From a bacterium (GTDB taxonomy: Bacteria > Zixibacteria > MSB-5A5 > WJJR01): a stretch of DNA of 61,241 bases. The stretch lies in contig JAKAKI010000016.1 of assembly GCA_021813505.1 (NCBI GenBank), positions 1 through 61,241 on the forward strand, in the 5' to 3' direction. Position numbers and translations under genes: made by a program. This document shows positions 39,898 to 49,497 of the stretch, one piece after another. The first letter of the stretch is position 1; every line of letters begins with the position of its first letter. Under the pieces are notes generated by a model, which had not been told where the DNA came from, ran no database searches, and saw only the letters and a program-made list of their open reading frames with translations.

Positions 39898-40839
39898 TTA
39901 TGGCCGGATGATCAGGCCAAAGCGGTGCGTAGCACCGAGATCGTCGGAGTACGGAGCGAAGGCGTAATCGACACCAAGACGGCCATCGGCGGTGCGGGCG
40001 CCAAACCCGGCAGAAAACGTCTGGGTGCTGTACCCGAGTTTCAGCCCGGCACGCAGGGCGAGGCGCGGGTCGGGGGTGGCCTCGACGCCGAAATTCCAGC
40101 GGGCATTTTCATTATCCGGAGCCAGCAGTTCGGCTCGCAGTGTTCCGAGATGATGCTGCCAGATTGCCCCCAGACGGAACAGATCGGGCATACGGAAGTC
40201 GCGGTCAACGAAATGCGCTTGTGGACCAATGTTGGCAAGCGCGGCGCCGAATGAGAGCCGGTCGCTCTGGCGATACCGAACTCCCAGACCGAACACGACA
40301 CTTTGCGCCGTGCTGACGTCGATGTGCTCGAGGGCGTATCCCGCGGATAGTCCGGCAGAGAATCGTTCATTGAGGTCCCGAGCACACGCCGCCTGGAAGA
40401 CACCACTGGACGCGTCATACATCGAGAGCGGAAGATCGGTCGGCGAATCTTCGCGCCGCGGAATGCCGGTTACTCCCATGTAACCGATCCGGGCGCCATA
40501 CGCCCAGGTCCCAATCGGGCCACCGACGCAGACGTACTCGCCACGCGTATCCTGGAAGTAGGCGTTGTGGGAAAACGCGATGGCGGTGCGTTTCAGGGCG
40601 GCCAATCCTGCCGGATTGTACTCCATGACGAAAGGATCCGAAAAATCGGCGACCATTGTCTCACCCAGCCCCACTGCGCGTGCTCCGCCGCCGATGGTCA
40701 GGAATCGGAAGCCGGCCGGTGGGCGGTCGCTGCTTTGTGCATGGGCTGTGCCGGCCAGTATGGCGACGTTAAGAAGCAGCGTCAAAGCCGCGGACGCTCC
40801 GAAGCAACTCCGACCTCGCGTGCAGTGAGATGACTTCAT
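39898..40839 (-). CDS. PorV/PorQ-family outer-membrane protein 2
   Basis: A 313-residue protein with a signal peptide (LTLLLNVAILAGTAHAQS). FLTIGGGARAVGLGETMVAD, then DPFVMEYNPAGLAAL, is the hallmark N-terminus of PorV/PorQ-like barrels. The rest alternates as a beta-barrel and ends FGLIIRP. In Bacteroidetes, PorV shuttles cargo at the outer membrane in type IX secretion. Here a general role in secretion or assembly of the neighbouring propeller protein is inferred. It lies 52 bases downstream of a homologous gene (40892-41944), probably in the same operon. Confidence 0.82.
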   Translation of the reverse strand: MKSSHCTRGRSCFGASAALTLLLNVAILAGTAHAQSSDRPPAGFRFLTIGGGARAVGLGETMVADFSDPFVMEYNPAGLAALKRTAIAFSHNAYFQDTRGEYVCVGGPIGTWAYGARIGYMGVTGIPRREDSPTDLPLSMYDASSGVFQAACARDLNERFSAGLSAGYALEHIDVSTAQSVVFGLGVRYRQSDRLSFGAALANIGPQAHFVDRDFRMPDLFRLGAIWQHHLGTLRAELLAPDNENARWNFGVEATPDPRLALRAGLKLGYSTQTFSAGFGARTADGRLGVDYAFAPYSDDLGATHRFGLIIRP

Positions 40840-40891
40840 AATGAATTTGTCGGCCTGTCAGGCGGCGAAGCGCACAGGGCACCCGCGCCGC

Positions 40892-41944
40892 TTAGAATCG
40901 AATCCCCAGCGAAAACAGATGTTCGGCGTCAATCTTATCCGGTTGGATGGTGTACGCGTAATCGAGCGCCAGGGTCAGCTTGGGGCGAAGCTTCGGCTCC
41001 AAACCGGCGCCCAGGGTTAGATTTTTGTTATCAACGCCCGCACGCAACGAAACGAATTTGAGCGGCTTGCCCTCGGCACCGACGTGGATGCGCGAGGATT
41101 GCTTTTGATTGATCTCGCCATCAAAGGCAACCAGGAGTTTTTCGTTAAGCCAGGATGTAGCGATACCGAATCGCCCAATAATCGGGAATTTCTCGTTTAC
41201 CGCTGAGCCCGATTGGCCATTATTGACCCAATACTTGCCGGTCGTCCACGGGTACTTCTGGCCCACACATTGGAGCGCCGCGCCGAGCCGGACTTTCGAC
41301 ATCGGAATCTTGAACGATCCGAGTTCCCAATCCCGAATAAAGCGGATGTGGGTGCCGAAATCGAAACCGACGGTGTAGGCATTAATGTTCGCAATGTTCT
41401 GCTGAACATAGCGCAAGGTGACGCCCAGGGAGAATTCCGGCGTGAACTTGCGGGCGAAAGTGAACGTTGCGGCATTCGTCGCGTTTGACAACTGGGCGCC
41501 CTGCTGGCCATCCGTGCCCATTTCGTAGACATTGGAGACACCGGAGTATATCCACCCCAGGGACATCGCGGCGTCTTCCTTGCCGAATGGATGCACGAAG
41601 GCGACATAACCGGTTTGCCGATCGAAACTCATCGTGCGCCAGGCCGCTTCAAGTCCGTTAACACGGACTTGCGCGACACCCGCCGGATTCCACCAATAGG
41701 CGGTTGGACCGTCGGCGATGGCGACGTAAGCGCCACCCATGGCCACCGCGCGCGCGCCGATCCCCAACTGAACGGGCGCCCCGGCGTATCCACCGTCCTC
41801 GGCGCTCTTGGCACTGGAAGCAGCCAGGAGCAGAATCGTACACGCGATTGTGGCGGCGAACTTGTGCCGGCGCGGGGAGTTATCATGGATGTGGTTCATA
41901 TGCGATTTGCCCGCCATGCCTGATAGACTGATTCGTCTCGTCAC
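40892..41944 (-). CDS. PorV/PorQ-family outer-membrane protein 1
   Basis: A 350-residue barrel protein of the same family: YAGAPVQLGIGARAVAMGGA, then YVAIADGPTAYWWNPAGVAQ, and a C-terminal EHLFSLGIRF. A signal peptide (TIACTILLLAASSAKSAE) lies after a basic leader. The GTG at 41944 overlaps the stop of the propeller gene (GTGA); ATGs at 41917 and 41899 are alternatives with equally weak ribosome-binding sites. It is distinct in sequence from the downstream PorV-like protein, so not a recent duplicate. Confidence 0.82.
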   Translation of the reverse strand: MTRRISLSGMAGKSHMNHIHDNSPRRHKFAATIACTILLLAASSAKSAEDGGYAGAPVQLGIGARAVAMGGAYVAIADGPTAYWWNPAGVAQVRVNGLEAAWRTMSFDRQTGYVAFVHPFGKEDAAMSLGWIYSGVSNVYEMGTDGQQGAQLSNATNAATFTFARKFTPEFSLGVTLRYVQQNIANINAYTVGFDFGTHIRFIRDWELGSFKIPMSKVRLGAALQCVGQKYPWTTGKYWVNNGQSGSAVNEKFPIIGRFGIATSWLNEKLLVAFDGEINQKQSSRIHVGAEGKPLKFVSLRAGVDNKNLTLGAGLEPKLRPKLTLALDYAYTIQPDKIDAEHLFSLGIRF

Positions 41945-44580
41945 GGAATCACCACGATCTTTCCCCAGTGCGTCTGGCCATTGGCGTATTCAACAACGAA
42001 GAAATATGTCCCTGTCGCTACGAGGTCGCCTTTGCCATTGCGTCCATCCCACACGATTGTCTCATCGTATTGGATGCCAACCGTGCGCTCTGTGTTATCG
42101 GCGAATGTTTTCACCGTATTATTGGCGAAGTCATAGATCGTGACTTTGACTTTTCCCGAGACAGGGGGCGTGTAATGGATGCGAACCCCGTCGTAGAATC
42201 TGGGTGAAAACGGGACCGGCGTCGCGTATGTGCCGCCCTTTCCGGACGGGATGTCGCCGGAGATCTGCTTGAATTTCCGCCGCACCGAAATAACGCTGCC
42301 ATCCGACTTGTTGAGCACAGCCAGTCCATTGCCGGAGCCGATCCATAGTTCATCGCCGACCACACGCACGGCATACAGTTCTGTCGCCGAGTCGATGGCG
42401 GCGCCACTCGATGGGTCGACAAACCGGTCCGTCCGCTCCCAAGTGGCACCAACGTCGGGAGAATGCAATAGTCCCTGCGAAGTAGCGACCCAGACATTCG
42501 GTCCATCGAAAGCGAAGTTCCAAACGTTGACCTGTTCACCCTTACAGGTGTCACATGTTGGGATGACCATTCGCCAAGTCAGCCCACCATCGTCGGAACG
42601 GGAAATTCCAGAGAGCTCGTAGGTTGACGTCGTTTGCGTGCCCGCCCAGTAGATCCGGTTGCCGGCGTATGGCTGCACCGCGAGTGCAGTCACAAAATTG
42701 CCGGAGATCGACGGGAATTTGTGTGTCGACGTATCCACCGGCAGCCAATTGATGTGGTAGTTCAAATCAAACTCATGCCGGTTGGGATTCGACCATATCA
42801 AACCCCACAGCGAGCCGGAGTTGGTGGTGAACACGAGTCCGGAATCGGTCGCCACCCAGATGGCACTGATCGACGGTTTGTTGGTGGAGTCGGGACCAAT
42901 CTGGAGTGCCACCGAACGGGCCGGCGGTTTGGCGCGGTAGGCATTGAGATTGGCCAGATACTCGGTGGAGTCGACCTTGGGGAAGTACCCGCGCGCCAGG
43001 CCCGAATCGCTGGCCAGATAGAAGATGTTGTCGAAGAACGCGACGTCATTCGGCGTGACTTTGCGAGTGGAGACGATCCACGTCTGGCCACCGTCTTTGC
43101 TCACCGCGTAGCCATTTCGCGTGGTGTCCGATCGCAACGGACGATTGAAACTCCAGATAACGCTGCTATCCGATAGGGGCTGATACGCGAGTCCGGTGAC
43201 GCGGAGGCCGAGCTTCTCAGCCGGCAGTCCAACCTGGAGGACCGCCGCGCTGACTGGGGGCTGTCCATCGGGGACGGTGTAGAGAACGATGCCGCTGTCT
43301 GTGCCGGCATAGAGCTGGGTTGTATCGGACTTGGCCACGGCCAACAGCGTGTTGATGTGACCAAGCATGATCGCGGTATCGTCCGGAAGGAAATCGGTCA
43401 CGGCGATCGAATCCCAAGTCGCGCCATTATCGGCCGAGCGAATCAAGCCGCCCTCGGCGCAAGCGACCCACCAGGCACCTGCCGCGGTAACAATCGAAAC
43501 CGCACGCTGGCTGTGCCCCATGGCACGTTGCGGTTTGCTGGCGATCCAATGCGCCCCGGAGTCGACCGTAATCGCCAAGCCGGCACCGGCCGTCCCAGGG
43601 ATCGAATCGATGCCCACGATGATCGTGTCCCCGTGCGCCGCGAACGTCCCGACGAAATTGGTGGGGAAGCCATCGTTCTGGAAATAGGTGGTCGTCCATG
43701 AGCCGCTGCTGCGCCAGATGCCGGTGTGATTGGGGCTCATCGATAAGCCGCGCTCGGTGGCGGCGTAGAGACTGGGACCATCGAGATAGATCTTGCGGAA
43801 ATTGAATCCCGTGACCTTGAGACTGGAATCCAGATAGACAAACTTGTTGATGCCGAGTGCGGAACCAGCCAGAAGCGTCAGAGAGTCGGGCGCTGCCGTG
43901 TCCACGACACAGGAGAAGAAGCGGTTGTTCAGGCTCTCGAAGCGCTTGTTAGTCCAGTCATCTTTGGCAAACGAAGAGGGAAATATGTTGGCCCACTTGG
44001 TGCCGCCGTCGAAGGTCGTGACCAAGCCACCGGCAAAACAGGCCGCAAACACCATATCGCGGAATGAGGCCAGATCATAGGCCAGCATGAACGGGCCAGA
44101 GGCCTGGCCGGAGTCGGGCGAAACCCTGATCCACGATTCGCCCCCATTGCTCGACATGAAGACACCGTCGCCACGGGGGACAGACTGCTCCTGGACCACC
44201 TCGGCATGCGAAGTGGAGACCCATACCTGATCGCCGAATACCTGGACCGCGGGAATTTCATGATCAGAAATCGGCATGGAATCGCCGAAAATGCGCCATG
44301 CACGGTCTGCCGTTGAGTAGCTGCTGGTTCCCCGGCCAGTCGCCGCCCAGACTCCGGGAGTACCGAGAACCAGATCGACGATGCTGTTTGAGGCCGGGAC
44401 TGTATCGGTGAGGATACTGTCTGGGGTCAGGGCGGACGTCGATCTGACGAGCGGCGCCCGAGGGATAGGCGCGGCCGTCGACAAGCCGGCCTGACCGAAA
44501 AGCGAAAGCCCCAGGAGCATTAAGACGCAGACGACCGGGGCGGGAACTCGATGGTTGTGCAGGCGCATCAGATTGGGCAT
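41941..44580 (-). CDS. Secreted Asp-box propeller with FlgD-like C-terminus
   Basis: An 879-residue exported protein. The signal peptide is PVVCVLMLLGLSLFGQAGLS. The body contains at least six Asp-box (BNR) motifs, for example SNGGESW, DSGAHWI, DNGATWD, KDGGQTWI, DDGGLTWR and DVGATWE, diagnostic of sialidase/sortilin/photosystem-stability-factor-like beta-propellers. The C-terminus is a FlgD-like Ig domain (PVSGKVKVTIYDFANNTVKT, DETIVWDGRNGKGDLVATGT, YFFVVEYANGQ), used as a sorting domain in FCB bacteria. No sialidase catalytic residues are evident, so a structural or binding role is likely. It is translationally coupled to the PorV-like gene. Confidence 0.82.
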   Translation of the reverse strand: MPNLMRLHNHRVPAPVVCVLMLLGLSLFGQAGLSTAAPIPRAPLVRSTSALTPDSILTDTVPASNSIVDLVLGTPGVWAATGRGTSSYSTADRAWRIFGDSMPISDHEIPAVQVFGDQVWVSTSHAEVVQEQSVPRGDGVFMSSNGGESWIRVSPDSGQASGPFMLAYDLASFRDMVFAACFAGGLVTTFDGGTKWANIFPSSFAKDDWTNKRFESLNNRFFSCVVDTAAPDSLTLLAGSALGINKFVYLDSSLKVTGFNFRKIYLDGPSLYAATERGLSMSPNHTGIWRSSGSWTTTYFQNDGFPTNFVGTFAAHGDTIIVGIDSIPGTAGAGLAITVDSGAHWIASKPQRAMGHSQRAVSIVTAAGAWWVACAEGGLIRSADNGATWDSIAVTDFLPDDTAIMLGHINTLLAVAKSDTTQLYAGTDSGIVLYTVPDGQPPVSAAVLQVGLPAEKLGLRVTGLAYQPLSDSSVIWSFNRPLRSDTTRNGYAVSKDGGQTWIVSTRKVTPNDVAFFDNIFYLASDSGLARGYFPKVDSTEYLANLNAYRAKPPARSVALQIGPDSTNKPSISAIWVATDSGLVFTTNSGSLWGLIWSNPNRHEFDLNYHINWLPVDTSTHKFPSISGNFVTALAVQPYAGNRIYWAGTQTTSTYELSGISRSDDGGLTWRMVIPTCDTCKGEQVNVWNFAFDGPNVWVATSQGLLHSPDVGATWERTDRFVDPSSGAAIDSATELYAVRVVGDELWIGSGNGLAVLNKSDGSVISVRRKFKQISGDIPSGKGGTYATPVPFSPRFYDGVRIHYTPPVSGKVKVTIYDFANNTVKTFADNTERTVGIQYDETIVWDGRNGKGDLVATGTYFFVVEYANGQTHWGKIVVIP

Positions 44581-44732
44581 GTTGTATTCAAACCGGATAG
44601 TGGGTGGCAGAAATGGCTGATCTCCCGTTTAGCCCCAAAGGGGGGCTCTCCCCTTATGGAATCTACGAATTTCGCGGGATCGCTGAGGTGAGTCAAGCTC
44701 TTTCCCAACGGCAAGATAGACCGCGTGTGCGC

Positions 44733-45725
44733 TCAGAGGCGTCCCTGCTCGGATAGACGGACGGCAACGCCCCAGCGCAGACCCCGAACAGAGACAATGA
44801 CCCGGTTGGCATGCAACCGATTCAACACCCCGGCCCATAGGAAGGTTCCAGCGGTTAAGACCCGCGCCCGCTGGGGGTCAAATGGGATCAGGCGGCGTAT
44901 CGCGGGTTGATCCAACGTAGCCAGCCGCTCGGCCATCCGGACGATCCAGTCCAATGTCAGGATTGTCCCGTGGAGGCGCTTTGAATCAAAGGACTTGAGC
45001 CGGCCAGCAATGGCCGCCAGGGTCACAAGTGTCCCACCGACGCCGATCACTCTCGGCGCTCGTCCGCTCAACTTTGGCAGATCGTCGAAGACCGATTCGG
45101 ATAGGCGCAGATACCGGTCTGATCGCACTGTTGATCGACCGATGGCTCTCCCCCACTCCGCGGTTGCCTTCGCCGCGCCGCAATGAAACAGGCGGAATCT
45201 CATCCGTCCCTTCTCGGTGAATACGACCTCCGTAGATCCGCCACCAATGTCGACGATGATGGTTGGGCTCGCCGAGACTCTCATCCCCGACATGGCCCCA
45301 AGGACCGAAAGCGCGGCCTCCTGCCGTGCTGACAAGATGCGAACTGGATACTCGGTAAGTTCCTGCAGTGAGCGGGCGAATCGCGTCCCATTGGGAGCGT
45401 CACGGACCGCGGCGGTGCAGACGATGGCGCCCTTGTCCGCGCCTTGTTCCTCTGCAACTTGGGCAAAGCGCTTGGCCACCATGGTGGCGCGTTCGAGAGC
45501 CGCGCCGGTCAGCCGTCCGCTCCGGCCTTTGCCGGACAGCAAATCGATCGTATACCGCTCTTCGACCACTGGAATCAGACGGGTGCCCGATGAGCGCACG
45601 ACCAGGATCAGACCGGTAAACGTGCCGAGGTCGCAAACGGCGAAGACTCGTGGTTTTGATTTGATCTGGGTGGCCGCGGGACTCACTGTGGGAATATGTG
45701 TCCCGCCACAGAATTTGGCCATCAT
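44733..45725 (-). CDS. Ppx/GppA-family phosphatase
   Basis: A 330-residue protein of the ASKHA fold. ATG 45725 overlaps the previous stop, so I use it and reject the longer frame. The first phosphate motif is AVCDLGTFTGLILVV (normally D-I-G-S-N-S), and the second is TIIVDIGGGSTEVV, with ILSARQEAALSVLGAM and RVIGVGGTLVTLAAI. Members hydrolyse polyphosphate or pppGpp to ppGpp. The F-T replacement in motif 1 is unusual. The C-terminal HD domain of long Ppx forms is absent. It is coupled to a zinc-ribbon/SPFH pair, an uncommon setting. Confidence 0.82.
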   Translation of the reverse strand: MMAKFCGGTHIPTVSPAATQIKSKPRVFAVCDLGTFTGLILVVRSSGTRLIPVVEERYTIDLLSGKGRSGRLTGAALERATMVAKRFAQVAEEQGADKGAIVCTAAVRDAPNGTRFARSLQELTEYPVRILSARQEAALSVLGAMSGMRVSASPTIIVDIGGGSTEVVFTEKGRMRFRLFHCGAAKATAEWGRAIGRSTVRSDRYLRLSESVFDDLPKLSGRAPRVIGVGGTLVTLAAIAGRLKSFDSKRLHGTILTLDWIVRMAERLATLDQPAIRRLIPFDPQRARVLTAGTFLWAGVLNRLHANRVIVSVRGLRWGVAVRLSEQGRL

Positions 45726-47101
45726 TCCCGAGCCGCAAGTGCCGCCTTGGGGAGACACAGGCCGGTTACCGAATCGGTCAGTTCCCCTCGGTCGGGGTTG
45801 AGGGGGATGAACACCAATCGGGGAAGTGACAGGGTGCACGAATCCGGCGACGGCGATTTTTGATCGTGAATCAGCTCGGCGAGTCCGGCCGCAATGTCGG
45901 GCAGAAGTGAGACACCGACCAGGCGGTTGGGCGGCTCAGATGGGACCGCGAACGAGCGCTTCTGCCCTGAGACTATCATGCCGAATCGGACCAGCGCCCG
46001 GTAGTTGCGAATCGGGAACGCCGGTACCATAATCTGATCCGGCTCGAAAGCCCAGAAAGGGTGCCATAACGATCCGCGGGGCGCGGGTCCCTCTGCGAAT
46101 TCGCAGGTCAGAGCGCGCCGGTCACCGTTTCCAAACTGCGCTATCAGGACACCGCAATTTGCGCATGGGAACACCGAGAGATTCCCGTCGGCAGGAAGGT
46201 CTGCGCCGCAGGATGGGCAACGATGCGGCAGGAGCTTGGGGGCCCCCCCTGCGATGACGGCGCCCTGCTCGGGCAGCCGGGGGGATCCTGATATTTCGCG
46301 GATCACGCGGCCACTGACAGCATCCATCTCAACACCGGTTGGGCGATCGCGGCCTCCTTGAGTGATGATCCAGACCGGCCAGTAGATCAGCGAGACCTGA
46401 GGGGCGATTATCTTAGGGCGATTCGGAACAGACCCGTGGGCATGGGCCAGTAGCGAAGCGACAGCGGCCTCGAGCCGGGGAACGGCATCTGTGGCTTGGC
46501 CGGAAGCGGACCACCACAAGGTCTCTTCCGACGCTGAAGTCTCCGAACAATCACGCAAGGAGATCGTCTGGGCGCGAACCCCGAGAGAATCCATGCCCGA
46601 CAGTCCGTTCTCGAAAGCCGCGTAGGAAAAATCCCACGGCTTGATTTCCCACTCAGGGTCGCTGGGCTCCCGGTTCACGATGCGCGGGGACTCCGGATTC
46701 CAGAAGTCATGAGTCAGACTGGAGAGAACCGGCGAGACCGCGGACTCGGGTTGATGCGATTCAACTGATCCGTGCTGGATTGCCACGATGGCGCGCACAT
46801 GCCAGAACGGCAGGTAGACCAAGTGTCCCCGGCAGCCCGGTCGTGAAAGCGGGCGCCCCTGCTCTTTCAGATAGTGATCCCAGTGGGCGATGGCCTCACG
46901 CTTGTCCAGTGAGGCGGTCGCAGCAATCGAAGGATATGCCGCCGGACATCGCACCCAAAGCCCCGCGCCGCAGTATTTGCACGTCAGGCAACGCCGGTCG
47001 AGGGCGACGTCATTCGGGCCGTTGCAATGGGGACATGGAAGGCGCCACGTGAACATCGGTGAACTCGCGGAACGCAGTGTCGGCGCGATGCCATTGGGCA
47101 C
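45722..47101 (-). CDS. Double zinc-ribbon protein, partner of SPFH protein
   Basis: A 459-residue protein from GTG 47101; ATG 47056 (MFTWRLPCPHCNGPND) is an equally reasonable start. An N-terminal ribbon (CPHC, then CKYC) and a central ribbon (CPSC, then CANC, about residues 293-314) are linked by long regions rich in aromatic residues with W-P-V-W-I and LVYLPFWHVRA motifs. No membrane helix. The build recalls B. subtilis YdjG, a TFIIB-type zinc-ribbon protein encoded beside the SPFH protein YdjI. It may work as a cytoplasmic partner of the SPFH scaffold. Confidence 0.65.
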   Translation of the reverse strand: MPNGIAPTLRSASSPMFTWRLPCPHCNGPNDVALDRRCLTCKYCGAGLWVRCPAAYPSIAATASLDKREAIAHWDHYLKEQGRPLSRPGCRGHLVYLPFWHVRAIVAIQHGSVESHQPESAVSPVLSSLTHDFWNPESPRIVNREPSDPEWEIKPWDFSYAAFENGLSGMDSLGVRAQTISLRDCSETSASEETLWWSASGQATDAVPRLEAAVASLLAHAHGSVPNRPKIIAPQVSLIYWPVWIITQGGRDRPTGVEMDAVSGRVIREISGSPRLPEQGAVIAGGAPKLLPHRCPSCGADLPADGNLSVFPCANCGVLIAQFGNGDRRALTCEFAEGPAPRGSLWHPFWAFEPDQIMVPAFPIRNYRALVRFGMIVSGQKRSFAVPSEPPNRLVGVSLLPDIAAGLAELIHDQKSPSPDSCTLSLPRLVFIPLNPDRGELTDSVTGLCLPKAALAARE

Positions 47102-47124
47102 CGCGCCGGCAACGGCGGGAATTA

Positions 47125-48300
47125 CTAATGTGATCCGGAATCAGGCTTATCCGGGTGCGCGGAGGGGCCTTCACCGGGCGAATCCCCAACGACCAGATTT
47201 CCGCACTTGGGACAGAATTTTGATCCGAACGGCAAGGCCGCCTGACAGTGCCCGCAGGTGATCTTTTCGGCGAGCTTGGTGCCGCACACCATACAGAAGA
47301 CAGCCTCGGTCGGCAGATCAACTCCGCATGCCGGACAGCGGTTGATGGCCAGCATGGGATTGCCGCACCGGTAGCAGAAGCGCGATTCTTCCGGCGTATC
47401 ATTGCCGCACTTGGGACAGGTGATAGTCGGCAGAGGATCGGACTTGAGATCGGTGGGGTTGGGAGTCATTGCCTTCGAGAGCAGGCCAGGCACCATCATC
47501 CCAACACCGGCGCCCATTCCCATTCCGGCGCCGGCGGCCGGCCATGAGGAGCCTGATTCGGCAAATGCTTTGGCGAGACCGAACTTCAGGAAGCGATTGA
47601 GGTCACCCACCGCGGCCATCCCGCCGCGGGCGTCAATCATCTTCTGAACGTCTTCCGGAGGCGTGATGGAGGTGATGTAGAAATCGATCAATTCCAGGCC
47701 ATACTTCTGGAATTCGACCGCGATGCGTTCCTTTGCGGCCTGGGCCAGTTCTTCGTATTGCTTTGGCAGGTCGAGGATGGTCTGCAACCGTTCACCAAAC
47801 ATATCGGTGAGCTTGAACACGATGACGTCACGCAGGTAGTCGCCAATATCCTGCGTCGAGAAGACCGCCTGGCGTCCCACGATGGAATTCAGGAACAAGA
47901 GAGGTTCGGTGACCTTCGTCGTGTAGTTTCCGAAGGCGCGCAACCGGACCAGTCCCAGTTCGTGATCGCGGAATGCGACCGGGTGGGTGGTGCCCCAGCG
48001 CAGAGAGGTGAAGACCTTGTGATTGATGAAATACACTTCGCAACGGAAGGGAGATTTCATCCCCCACGGCAAAGCCAGAAGCCGCGTGAGAATCGGCAGA
48101 TTGAGTGAGGTCAGGGTGTGGCGTCCCGGCCCGAGGACATCACACGCTTTGCCGTCTTTGAAGAACACGGCGGATTGCGACTCGCGCACGATGCATTGCG
48201 CGCCCCATTTGATGTCGGCCGATCCCTCGCTGGGAACGCGATGGATGATCTTTTCTCCGGTTGGGTCAGTCCATTCGATGATTTCGAGTAAGATGCTCAT
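47125..48300 (-). CDS. SPFH-domain protein with C-terminal zinc ribbons
   Basis: A 391-residue protein started at ATG 48300 (GGGGGACG upstream). Residues about 10-260 form an SPFH/band-7-like domain of the YdjI type: VRESQSAVFFKDGKACDVLG, PGRHTLTSLNLPILTRL, then ELIDFYITSITPPEDVQKMI. A Gly/Met-rich hinge (AGAGMGMGAGVGMMVPG) leads to three or four CxxC zinc ribbons (CPKCGN, CYRCGN, CPACGV, CGHCQA, CPKCGN). YdjI-type proteins bind membranes or recruit PspA in envelope stress. There is no pspA here. It heads an operon with the double-ribbon and Ppx/GppA genes. Confidence 0.85.
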   Translation of the reverse strand: MSILLEIIEWTDPTGEKIIHRVPSEGSADIKWGAQCIVRESQSAVFFKDGKACDVLGPGRHTLTSLNLPILTRLLALPWGMKSPFRCEVYFINHKVFTSLRWGTTHPVAFRDHELGLVRLRAFGNYTTKVTEPLLFLNSIVGRQAVFSTQDIGDYLRDVIVFKLTDMFGERLQTILDLPKQYEELAQAAKERIAVEFQKYGLELIDFYITSITPPEDVQKMIDARGGMAAVGDLNRFLKFGLAKAFAESGSSWPAAGAGMGMGAGVGMMVPGLLSKAMTPNPTDLKSDPLPTITCPKCGNDTPEESRFCYRCGNPMLAINRCPACGVDLPTEAVFCMVCGTKLAEKITCGHCQAALPFGSKFCPKCGNLVVGDSPGEGPSAHPDKPDSGSH

Positions 48301-48853
48301 TCGTCCCCCGTTGTCCCACTGCAGTTCAACTGGCCACACGAAACACTGCTCACTTCAGTTATCGGCGTGGCGGACCATCCCAGAAGCGTCTCGCCGTGTG
48401 CAATCTTTCGCATACTCTACCAGCGCAACGGCGGCATGTGGGTTGCATCCCAGAGGGGCGGCACAGGCCAACTTCCGGCTCGAGGTTGCAGTCTGATTGT
48501 GGGAAGATCCCTACGTCGGCGAAGTTGACGACGATGGACTTGTCGACTTCGGAATCGACTGGTAAGAGTGAGCCGGGTGGCAGCCAACACCAATCTGAGA
48601 ATGCCACCGCTTCGCCATGAGATCCACGTTCCGCCCACCGATGTTCTTGAGCCCGCGGTTGGTGGATATCAATCAGTGAATGCGTGATATGAACTTATTC
48701 TGACGACGGGCTGTTGCGGGAGTATCTTCTCGCCCTTTGTAACCTATTGCGAATGAACACATTCGAATTGGGGGTGGAGGTCTGGCCACGGTGGAATGGC
48801 AATTGCTTTGCTGGTGGGGATATGAATCTTAACCCAAAGGGAGGACGAAACAA
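48301..48853. other. Non-coding stretch with a possible operator
   Basis: About 550 bases. A minus-strand frame at 48359-48607 (82 codons) has no ribosome-binding site and no recognised similarity; I do not call it. The palindrome CGAATG-AACA-CATTCG (48750-48765) is a candidate operator for the metal-binding lipoprotein gene downstream. AAAGGGAGGACG just before 48854 is that gene's ribosome-binding site. Confidence 0.4.
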
Positions 48854-49462
48854 ATGGGCAGAGTTCTAATTCCGATCGCTGCTGTCGCGCTGACCGTAGC
48901 AGGAGTCGCTGGATGCGGCAGTGATTCCACTATGATGTCCCGCAATGAGACACCGATGGTACAAACGACGCCGGCTGACGGGGCCGACGGATTCGATCCG
49001 GCCGCACCGATCTACATGAAGTTTAGCGAAGTGGTCGACACTGGCAAATTCCACGACAGCTTCTTCTGCATGGAGGATTCGTCGCACCAAGCCCTGCATG
49101 ACTCGCTCGCAGGGAGCATGATGGGGGGTGGCATGGGTGATCACGGATCGATGGGCGGCATGATGGGTGACACCAGCAAGGCAGCCTGCGATCGGATGCA
49201 TTCAGGCATGATGGGCGGAAACCACGGCGGACCTGGCGACAGTGCGATATACGGCCGAATGCACGGGCGCCGTATCCCAGGGCAAGTATCGTGGAACGCC
49301 ACTGGGGATTCCTGTGTCTTCACTCCGTCAGACGGCCTGATGCATAATCGCGATTACGTCATGATGTTCCGGTCTGACATGAGAACGCGGTCCGGGGGAC
49401 GGATGCGCAACCACGGAGGACGATTCACGCAGGATGTGATGATCCACTTTCGCACGCGCTAG
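48854..49462 (+). CDS. Met/His-rich lipoprotein, putative copper-binding
   Basis: A 202-residue protein with a strong GGGAGGACG ribosome-binding site and a lipobox, VAGVAGC (Cys21). Residues about 35-65 (ETPMVQTTPADGADGFDPAA, PIYMKFSEVVDTGKF) look like the start of a bacterial Ig-like (Big_5) domain, interrupted by a Met/His/Gly-rich insert around residues 95-135 (MMGGGMGDHGSMGGMMGD, RMHSGMMGGNHGG). The Ig-like domain then closes with WNATGDSCVFTPSDGLMHNR. Met and His clusters of this kind bind Cu(I)/Cu(II) or Ag. The convergent neighbour also has metal-binding motifs, supporting a metal-resistance pair. Confidence 0.72.
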   Translation: MGRVLIPIAAVALTVAGVAGCGSDSTMMSRNETPMVQTTPADGADGFDPAAPIYMKFSEVVDTGKFHDSFFCMEDSSHQALHDSLAGSMMGGGMGDHGSMGGMMGDTSKAACDRMHSGMMGGNHGGPGDSAIYGRMHGRRIPGQVSWNATGDSCVFTPSDGLMHNRDYVMMFRSDMRTRSGGRMRNHGGRFTQDVMIHFRTR

Positions 49463-49497
49463 TCATGTTCCTGACTCGACTCCCACTGAAACGTCCA

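Noticed and set aside
48359-48607. Minus-strand 82-codon frame between the SPFH and metal-binding genes
   Set aside because: The middle looks protein-like but there is no start signal and nothing similar that I know; it may be a decayed remnant at most.
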